Origin: JBLIAZ01 sp047632015
Lineage (GTDB): Bacteria > Bacteroidota > Bacteroidia > Flavobacteriales_C > GCA-002722245
Direction of reading: 5' to 3'
Assembly: GCA_047632015.1 (NCBI GenBank)
Contig: JBLIBC010000129.1
Coordinates: 1 to 7,469, forward strand
Length of the DNA: 7,469 nucleotides
The notes beneath the pieces are model-generated. The model saw only the letters and a list, made by a program, of their open reading frames with translations. It did not search any database and was not told where the DNA came from. A program made the position numbers and the translations under genes. Of this stretch, positions 1-4,933 are shown piece after piece (position 1 is the first letter of the stretch; every line of letters begins with the position of its first letter).

Positions 1-188
1 TGTACACTAAATTAACTGCTGTTGTTTTTTTGTTTTTTGACGACTTTATTTTAATAAAGGAAGGTTCCATCAAGACCTCTTGCCCCTTTACTGTAGTAGT
101 AAAAAAGCAGGCACACAAGACAAAAGCAAAGCAGGGTTTCATGGAATTTTTTTGTTGACGCTAAAAGTAAGAAATTGTTACTACAATG

Positions 189-200
189 TGAGTATACTCA
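189..200. repeat. 12-bp perfect palindrome TGAGTATACTCA
   Basis: The sequence TGAGTATACTCA equals its own reverse complement. It directly abuts the terminator-like hairpin at 200-221, and its TATACTCA half is shared with the inverted copy near 456-463. It could be an operator-like site or part of the end of a small repeat element; the sequence alone does not decide. Confidence 0.5.
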
Positions 201-224
201 AACCGAATAGCTTTTCGGTTTTTC
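200..224 (+). terminator. Terminator-like hairpin
   Basis: An 8-bp stem (AAACCGAA at 200-207 with TTCGGTTT at 214-221) encloses a 6-base loop TAGCTT. The T-run continues to 223 on the plus strand. It could terminate a gene lying left of the window. It also forms the left arm of the longer inverted repeat with 438-463, so it may instead be part of a repeat element. Confidence 0.45.
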
Positions 225-319
225 AACTCGTTCTTTTTCCTTTCTCATCGTTTAAAAATAAAAACGTCGCTATGTCTACGATTGAATTTTTTGTTCTCCA
301 TTTGTCTATTTTCAAAGAT

Positions 320-343
320 GTTAACTTGTTTACCTAAGTTAAC
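320..343. other. Hairpin GTTAACTT / AAGTTAAC
   Basis: An 8-bp perfect stem (320-327 with 336-343) encloses an 8-base loop, and TTTT follows at 344-347. Both arms carry the palindrome GTTAAC. It could be a weak AT-rich terminator or a protein-binding dyad. It lies inside the region bracketed by the 26-base inverted repeat. Confidence 0.35.
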
Positions 344-436
344 TTTTAATTGAGTGCACTTGTTCGCTGTCGCTCGGGTGTTCGTCGTTCTTTCTCGGTT
401 GCCTTGCGAAAGAAGACAATAACCTTCGGTAAAATT

Positions 437-454
437 CCCGAAAAGCTATTCGGG
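437..454. other. Hairpin CCCGAA / TTCGGG
   Basis: A 6-bp GC-rich stem (437-442 with 449-454) encloses the loop AAGCTA. The 16 bases at 438-453 are the exact reverse complement of 203-218. No T-run follows on the plus strand; on the minus strand it is followed by GAATTTTA, a poor T-tract. It is better seen as the right arm of the inverted repeat pair than as a terminator. Confidence 0.4.
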
Positions 455-488
455 CTGAGTATATAATCGAACTCAAGCCATTAATCTT

Positions 489-496
489 TACCTTTG
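489..496 (+). promoter_or_regulatory. Candidate -7 element TACCTTTG before the helicase gene
   Basis: TACCTTTG matches the Bacteroidota -7 consensus TAnnTTTG exactly. No clear -33 TTG/TTTG box is visible about 20 bases upstream. It ends only 4 bases before the ATG at 501, so if it is used the transcript would be nearly leaderless. In AT-rich DNA a chance match over 500 bp is quite possible. Confidence 0.35.
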
Positions 497-500
497 AAAC

Positions 501-2420
501 ATGCGTTTAGATGTACAACAAGAACTAGTCAATACTCAAGCTCTTTTGCAAATAGAGAAAGAGGCTGACTTGCAGCAGTATAAAAAACGCACTGCTGAAA
601 CTTCGTTCAAACACAGGAGAGTTACTGGTGTTTGCTGGTATCCAGTGTTACTTGAAAAAAGCAAGTATGACAATGGAGAACGTCTGATTGTGCGCGTTTC
701 AAGATCAAAAGAGCATGTGCAAAAAGACGGGTTTCAATCGGGAAAGTTAGTAAGTCTTTTTTGTGTTCGAAAAGGAGGTGGGGAACAAATGGACCATGTG
801 GACGGCGTAGTAAATCAAGTAAAAGAGCAAGAAATGTTCATCACCTTGAATTGTGATGAATTGCCGTTATGGATACACGATGGGATTTTAGGTGTTCAAT
901 TGTTGTTTGATGAAAACGCATACAAGGAGATGGAATATGCGTTACGACAGGTAATTTCAGGAGAGAATAAACGGTTGCATGCTTTAAGTGAAATAATTTT
1001 AGGATCAAAGGATGCGAGTTTTAACAGTGAACTTGTCGAGGAAAATTTGAGTTTAAACAAACGACAAAATGAGGCTTTGCAGCATGTGCTGCAAGCAGAA
1101 GATGTCGCAATCGTCCATGGCCCTCCCGGAACTGGAAAAACCACTACTATTATTGAATCCATCAAGGAGGTACTGAAGTCTGAATCCCAAGTGTTGGTAT
1201 GTGCTCCAAGTAATGCCGCGGTGGATCTGTTGGTGTCTAAACTCAGCAACAGTTCAATTTCTGCCATTAGAATAGGGCATCCGGCTCGAGTAACTGAGGA
1301 AGCTTTAAGTTTTACTTTGGATGCCAGAATCACCGTACACAAGGATTATAAAACGCTGCGTCAGCTTAAAAAGAAAGCTGAGGAATATTTTGTTTTGAGT
1401 GGAAAATGGAAAAGAAATTTTGGCAGAGAAGAACGTCAGCAGCGGACACTTTTATTAGCTGAGGCCAGGAAACTTAAAAAGGACGCGAGCAAACTTTCTA
1501 GTTACATTACTTCAAGCATAATTGAAGAATCACAAGTTATATGTTCCACATTGGTGGGTGCAAGCAACATGAAATTAAAAGGACTGCAGTTTGATACGGT
1601 TTTTATTGATGAGGCTGCACAGGCTTTGGAACCTGCTGCTTGGATCCCAATATTGAAAGCGAACAGGGTTGTTTTCGCAGGTGATCACCAACAACTTCCT
1701 CCCACTGTAAAGTCCTATGAGGCTGGTAAAGGAGGCTTAAGAACCACCTTGTTTGAAAAGGCGATACAACGCAATTTAGAAAACGTGATGTTGAATGAGC
1801 AGTACAGGATGAATGAGCAGATCATGAATTTTTCGAGCAAACAATTTTACGGAAGTGATTTAAATGCAAATGACAAAGTTGCTCAATGGAAAATTTTCCC
1901 GGACGATTTGCCTGTAGAATTCATTGATACAGCAGGGACTGGTTTTGAGGAACAAGTTGATGCGGAGTCTAGGAGTACTTTTAACAAGGAGGAGGCGCGC
2001 TTGTTGTTAAATCATTTTCAAGAGTACATGTTGATGATGAATGAGGAGACAAAAAACAAATTGAGCATTGGAATAATCACACCTTACAGAGCACAGGTAG
2101 ATTGTATCACTCAAGCAATTGATGATGCTGGCCTTTCAGATGGTTTGAAAAAGCAGATCAAAGTAAACACGGTAGACTCTTTTCAAGGACAAGAGCGTGA
2201 TGTCATTTATATTTCTCTTGTTCGTTCCAACGATAAAGGAGAGATCGGGTTTTTATCAGACAAACGAAGAATGAACGTAGCTATGACGCGTGCCAAGAAA
2301 AAACTAGTCATCATAGGAGACAGCGCTACAATTTGCCGTAATGAATTTTACGCCAATCTTTTTGACTATGTCAATGGAATAGGAGCTTACCGAAGTGCCT
2401 TTGAATTGTTATACAGTTAG
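501..2420 (+). CDS. Superfamily 1 DNA/RNA helicase, Upf1/IGHMBP2-like (AAA_11/AAA_12 type)
   Basis: This 639-residue protein is an ATP-dependent helicase of the SF1B Upf1-like family, expected to unwind nucleic acid in the cytoplasm. The helicase motifs appear in order: Walker A GPPGTGKTT (207-215), motif Ia VCAPSNAAVD (233-242), Walker B/motif II DEAAQ (370-374), motif III GDHQQLPP (394-401), NEQYRM (432-437), a motif IV-like IGIITPYRAQV (523-533), motif V VNTVDSFQGQERD (555-567) and motif VI RRMNVAMTRAKKK (589-601) with its arginine finger. The first 190 residues resemble the N-terminal beta-barrel region of IGHMBP2-like proteins (GVCWYPV and following), and the Lys/Arg-rich stretch around 290-345 is the usual 1B/1C insertion. 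Length and motifs are complete, so it should be active. The start is fixed by an in-frame TGA at 495-497, just upstream of ATG 501. It stands alone on the plus strand, so context gives no clue to its substrate; a role in replication, repair or RNA handling is inference only. Confidence 0.93.
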   Translation: MRLDVQQELVNTQALLQIEKEADLQQYKKRTAETSFKHRRVTGVCWYPVLLEKSKYDNGERLIVRVSRSKEHVQKDGFQSGKLVSLFCVRKGGGEQMDHVDGVVNQVKEQEMFITLNCDELPLWIHDGILGVQLLFDENAYKEMEYALRQVISGENKRLHALSEIILGSKDASFNSELVEENLSLNKRQNEALQHVLQAEDVAIVHGPPGTGKTTTIIESIKEVLKSESQVLVCAPSNAAVDLLVSKLSNSSISAIRIGHPARVTEEALSFTLDARITVHKDYKTLRQLKKKAEEYFVLSGKWKRNFGREERQQRTLLLAEARKLKKDASKLSSYITSSIIEESQVICSTLVGASNMKLKGLQFDTVFIDEAAQALEPAAWIPILKANRVVFAGDHQQLPPTVKSYEAGKGGLRTTLFEKAIQRNLENVMLNEQYRMNEQIMNFSSKQFYGSDLNANDKVAQWKIFPDDLPVEFIDTAGTGFEEQVDAESRSTFNKEEARLLLNHFQEYMLMMNEETKNKLSIGIITPYRAQVDCITQAIDDAGLSDGLKKQIKVNTVDSFQGQERDVIYISLVRSNDKGEIGFLSDKRRMNVAMTRAKKKLVIIGDSATICRNEFYANLFDYVNGIGAYRSAFELLYS

Positions 2421-2427
2421 TTATAAC
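2408..2427. terminator. Weak hairpin spanning two convergent stop codons
   Basis: GTTATA (2408-2413) pairs with TATAAC (2422-2427) around an 8-base loop that contains the stop codons of both the helicase and the lipoprotein genes. There is no strong T-run on either side. It might act as a weak bidirectional terminator; otherwise none is visible between these convergent genes. Confidence 0.25.
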
Positions 2428-2872
2428 TCATTTTAATGGTGATAGAAGTCTTCTCGTTAGCAATAAGATTAAGTTTCCCCTCCCCAACAATACTAAGATT
2501 AGCAACTATTAATGCTTTTGTGGCACTATCCAAACCTGTGGTATCAGGAAGGGTTTCTGTTAGTACAGCGTATACATTAATTAAAGCTGGTAAATCAAAA
2601 CATTCTGAAATCGAACCAGCTCCATCGGTTGTATAATCTTTTTCAGGAGTAATGATATTGTTAGAATTACAAAGAAAGAATCCCGCGTCAGACTTACTAG
2701 TATCGATGTACAGTTTTACTGAGGCCCCAACCACAGGTTTAGCATCATTTAATGTTACAAATTTAATTTGTCCTTCTGTGTCAGGCTTAGTACATTTCAC
2801 AAATGTAAGTGACGAAGCAAGAATTAGCCCTGCAACGAACAGGTTTAAAGGAGATTTGATAGTTTTTTTCAT
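2417..2872 (-). CDS. Small secreted lipoprotein with a transthyretin/CarboxypepD-reg-like beta-sandwich (putative)
   Basis: This is a 151-residue protein with no recognised specific family. The N-terminus is a lipoprotein-type signal: MKKTIK, a hydrophobic stretch LFVAGLILASSLTFV, then Cys27. Lys at -1 (FVKC) is atypical, though lipoboxes are relaxed in Bacteroidota. After the Cys comes TKPDTEG, a short acidic tether that could favour surface export. The mature part carries GASVKLY (49-55) and TTDGAGSIS (81-89), the pattern of transthyretin-like or carboxypeptidase-regulatory beta-sandwich domains, and ends with a beta-rich TSITIKM. Cys68 and Cys91 could form a disulfide outside the cytoplasm. 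The gene is convergent with the helicase (stops overlap by 4 bases) and divergent from typA. A candidate promoter lies at 2920-2927. Binding partner and role are unknown; envelope location is inferred from the signal. Confidence 0.75.
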   Translation of the reverse strand: MKKTIKSPLNLFVAGLILASSLTFVKCTKPDTEGQIKFVTLNDAKPVVGASVKLYIDTSKSDAGFFLCNSNNIITPEKDYTTDGAGSISECFDLPALINVYAVLTETLPDTTGLDSATKALIVANLSIVGEGKLNLIANEKTSITIKMSYN

Positions 2873-2919
2873 AGGTATTTAAATTAAGGTAGTTCGTTGT
2901 TCAGTCAGCAAAATTGTTT

Positions 2920-2927
2920 CAAATATA
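2920..2927 (-). promoter_or_regulatory. Candidate -7 element TATATTTG for the lipoprotein gene
   Basis: Read on the minus strand, these bases are TATATTTG, an exact match to the Bacteroidota -7 consensus TAnnTTTG. The start codon lies 47 bases downstream, a reasonable leader length. The matching -33 element is not clear; the nearest TTTG is about 30 bases upstream, further than usual. Confidence 0.5.
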
Positions 2928-3000
2928 AGAAAAAATAAAGTTTGGGTCTTTACCTTCCAAAATAAAAGTAAATCAGTGAGATAACTCCAATTGATACCTG

Positions 3001-3008
3001 TATCTTTG
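3001..3008 (+). promoter_or_regulatory. Candidate -7 element TATCTTTG for typA
   Basis: TATCTTTG matches the TAnnTTTG consensus exactly. Transcription would begin around 3013-3016, giving a leader of roughly 20 bases before ATG 3033. This argues against the in-frame TTG at 2991, which would lie upstream of the transcript start. No strong -33 box is visible. Together with the minus-strand motif at 2920-2927, this makes the 160-bp region a divergent promoter. Confidence 0.55.
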
Positions 3009-3032
3009 CGCTTCATTTTTACAAAAAAACGA

Positions 3033-4832
3033 ATGGGAAAAATTAGGAACATAGCAATCATTGCTCACGTTGATCATGGTAAAACAACCTTGGTAGATAA
3101 AATGTTACACGCTTGTGAAGTATTCTCGGCTCACCAAGAAGTAGGTGACCTAATAATGGATAGTAACGAGTTGGAAAAAGAAAGAGGAATTACCATTCGT
3201 GCTAAAAATGCAGCGGTAAATTACAAAGACCATAAGATTAACATAATTGACACACCTGGTCACAGTGATTTTGGTGGAGAAGTAGAGCGTGTATTAAAAA
3301 TGACCGATGGTGTTATTTTGTTGGTAGATGCATTTGAAGGGCCAATGCCACAAACTCGTTTTGTATTACAAAAAGCTATTCAATTGGGATTAAAACCAAT
3401 GGTAGTTGTAAATAAGGTTGATAAAGAAAACTGTGATCCAGAAGCGGTTTACGAAAAAGTTTTTGACTTGATGTTTGAGTTAGAAGCAAGTGAAGAGCAA
3501 TTGGATTTCCCGGTGCTATACGGTTCAGCAAAAAATGGTTGGTTAAGCGAAGACTGGCAAAAACCAACAGACAATGTGAACGTCATATTTGAAAAAATAA
3601 TAGAACATATTCCAGCTCCTAAAGTAGAGGAAGGTACAGTTCAAATGCAAATTACTTCTTTGGATTATTCTAGTTACGTAGGAAGAATCGCAATTGGTAG
3701 AGTTTATAGAGGAGAATTGAAGACTAACATGCGAGTTTCTTTAGTTAAGAGAGATGGTAGTGTGGTAAAAGCAAAAATCAAAGAATTGATGATTTTTGAT
3801 GGGATGGGAAAAAGAAATGTGGAGTCTGTGCAGGCAGGTGAAATATGTGCTGTTAATGGTTTGGAAGGTTTTGAAATTGGAGACACGATAGCTGATATTG
3901 AAAATCCAGAAGGATTAGCACCAATCGATATTGACGAGCCTACAATGAGTATGTTCTTTACAATTAACAACTCACCATTTTTCGGAAAAGATGGAAAGTT
4001 TGTGACTTCAAGACACCTTAAGGACAGGTTGAATCACGAGTTGGAAAAAAACTTGGCGATGAAAGTAGAAGATACTGATTCGGCAGATGCTTGGTTGGTG
4101 TACGGAAGAGGAATTATGCACTTGGCAGTATTAATTGAGGAAATGAAACGTGAAGGTTACGAACTACAAGTTGGTCAGCCACAAGTTTTAATAAAAACAA
4201 TTGATGGAAAGAAAAGCGAGCCAATTGAAGAATTGAACGTGGATGTTCCAGATGAATTTAGTGGGAAAGTGATTGAAATGGCGACCAAAAGAAAAGGGGA
4301 GCTTAAGTCAATGGAAGCTATAGGAGCAAGGGTTAAGTTAATTTTTGAGATTCCTTCAAGAGGATTAATTGGAATGAGAAGTAACATGTTAACTGCCACA
4401 CAAGGTGAAGCAGTTGCATCGCACAGGTTCATTGAATATCAACCATGGAAAGGAGATGTTCCACAAAGACAAAACGGTTCATTGATATCAATGGAAACAG
4501 GTACAGCGATTCCTTACTCAATTGATAAATTGCAAGACAGAGGAACTTTCTTTTCTGATCCAGGAGACGATATTTATGAAGGTCAAGTAATTGGAGAAAA
4601 TAGCCGAGATGGTGATTTGGTTATTAACGTAACTAAAATGAAAAAGCAAAGTAACGTACGTTCTTCAGGTACGGATGATGCAATTAAAATTAGACCTGCA
4701 ATCAAGAGAAGTTTGGAAGAAGCTTTAGAATATATCCAAGCAGATGAATACGTAGAGGTAACTCCTACATCAATTAGAATTAGAAAAATTTATTTGAACG
4801 AAGGAGAACGTAAAAGATTTGGGAAGAAATAG
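3033..4832 (+). CDS. typA: Ribosome-associated translational GTPase TypA/BipA
   Basis: This 599-residue GTPase belongs to the EF-G/LepA superfamily. Family knowledge: TypA/BipA binds the 70S ribosome at the EF-G site, helps 50S subunit assembly, and affects growth under cold or other stress. All five GTP-binding motifs are present: G1 AHVDHGKTT (11-19), G2 RGITI (51-55), G3 DTPGH (73-77), G4 NKVD (127-130) and G5 SAK (165-167). A beta-barrel domain II follows at about 200-290, an EF-G domain III/V-like part at about 300-480, and the BipA-specific C-terminal domain to the end (GERKRFGKK). The length is that of the intact family. ATG 3033 is chosen because MGKIRNIAIIAHVDHGKTT is the usual BipA N-terminus and because it sits just after a -7 promoter motif; the TTG at 2991 would add 14 unneeded residues. 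A terminator-like hairpin follows the stop, so it is probably monocistronic. Confidence 0.98.
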   Translation: MGKIRNIAIIAHVDHGKTTLVDKMLHACEVFSAHQEVGDLIMDSNELEKERGITIRAKNAAVNYKDHKINIIDTPGHSDFGGEVERVLKMTDGVILLVDAFEGPMPQTRFVLQKAIQLGLKPMVVVNKVDKENCDPEAVYEKVFDLMFELEASEEQLDFPVLYGSAKNGWLSEDWQKPTDNVNVIFEKIIEHIPAPKVEEGTVQMQITSLDYSSYVGRIAIGRVYRGELKTNMRVSLVKRDGSVVKAKIKELMIFDGMGKRNVESVQAGEICAVNGLEGFEIGDTIADIENPEGLAPIDIDEPTMSMFFTINNSPFFGKDGKFVTSRHLKDRLNHELEKNLAMKVEDTDSADAWLVYGRGIMHLAVLIEEMKREGYELQVGQPQVLIKTIDGKKSEPIEELNVDVPDEFSGKVIEMATKRKGELKSMEAIGARVKLIFEIPSRGLIGMRSNMLTATQGEAVASHRFIEYQPWKGDVPQRQNGSLISMETGTAIPYSIDKLQDRGTFFSDPGDDIYEGQVIGENSRDGDLVINVTKMKKQSNVRSSGTDDAIKIRPAIKRSLEEALEYIQADEYVEVTPTSIRIRKIYLNEGERKRFGKK

Positions 4833-4849
4833 GAATGACCATTGAATTT

Positions 4850-4876
4850 ATTACTTACACAAGTAATTTTTTATTG
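4850..4876 (+). terminator. AT-rich intrinsic terminator after typA
   Basis: A 7-bp stem ATTACTT (4850-4856) with AAGTAAT (4861-4867) and a 4-base loop ACAC is followed by a run of T (to 4872) and further T-rich sequence. It begins 17 bases after the typA stop codon. The stem is AT-rich and therefore weak, but position and T-run fit a rho-independent terminator. Confidence 0.6.
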
Positions 4877-4933
4877 TTTTTTCCGTTCCTTTAAGCTGTA
4901 GCAGTAGTTATACCATAATACTGAAATAGGATT

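Larger units (their letters stand above)
193..463. repeat. Possible small repeat element bounded by 26-base imperfect inverted repeats
   Basis: The left end (193-218) reads TATACTCA, then AA, then CCGAATAGCTTTTCGG. The reverse complement of the right end (463 down to 438) reads TATACTCA, then GC, then CCGAATAGCTTTTCGG. That is 24 of 26 bases identical in inverted orientation, about 270 bp end to end. Each end also folds into its own hairpin. If the ends are placed at TACTCA, a TA dinucleotide flanks both sides, which would fit a TA-target insertion of the IS630/mariner type. That last point is weak, because the TA is part of the shared match. No transposase frame lies inside. The alternatives are a non-autonomous MITE-like element, a REP/BIME-like pair, or two copies of a common terminator motif in opposite orientation. 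Confidence 0.45.
1..500. other. Intergenic region with hairpins and repeats, no supported gene
   Basis: No convincing coding sequence was found here. The only long open frame (80-337, plus, TTG start) encodes a low-complexity Phe/Ser/Leu-rich peptide with no recognisable domain, as expected from translating T-rich noncoding DNA. The stretch is AT-rich and pyrimidine-rich on the plus strand, apart from a GC-rich patch near 361-410. It holds a 12-bp palindrome (189-200), hairpins at 200-221, 320-343 and 437-454, and a pair of inverted repeats listed separately. The gene to the left must end before the window or be very close to its edge. Confidence 0.7.

Noticed and set aside
44..59. Palindrome CTTTATT / AATAAAG near the left edge
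   Set aside because: AT-rich with a 2-base centre, and no T-run on the proper side for termination on either strand; expected by chance in this composition.
80..337. 85-codon open frame on the plus strand in the left intergenic region
   Set aside because: TTG start, low-complexity Phe/Ser/Leu-rich product with no domain, crossing a terminator-like hairpin and one arm of the inverted repeat; typical of translated T-rich noncoding DNA.
772..791. Shine-Dalgarno-like AAGGAGGTG followed by an in-frame ATG inside the helicase gene
   Set aside because: It encodes Lys/Gly-rich residues of the N-terminal region, Bacteroidota depend little on Shine-Dalgarno pairing, and a shortened product would lose about 96 residues of the N-terminal domain. 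Likely chance.
896..1342. 148-codon minus-strand frame inside the helicase gene
   Set aside because: Lies opposite the helicase Walker A and motif Ia region, whose plus-strand frame is unmistakable; no domain in the antisense product.
2436..2882. Plus-strand frames (2436-2636 and 2652-2882) opposite the lipoprotein gene
   Set aside because: Antisense of a frame with a good signal peptide, cysteine and promoter; the plus-strand products have no recognisable features.
2991..3032. TTG at 2991 as an upstream start for typA
   Set aside because: It lies upstream of the -7 motif TATCTTTG at 3001-3008, and ATG 3033 gives the standard BipA N-terminus.
2879..3061. 60-codon minus-strand frame between the lipoprotein and typA genes
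   Set aside because: Overlaps the typA start and both candidate promoters; composition fits AT-rich noncoding DNA.
3376..4432. Three minus-strand frames within typA (3376-3567, 3704-3970, 4175-4432)
   Set aside because: Shadows of the conserved typA coding sequence; no independent support.
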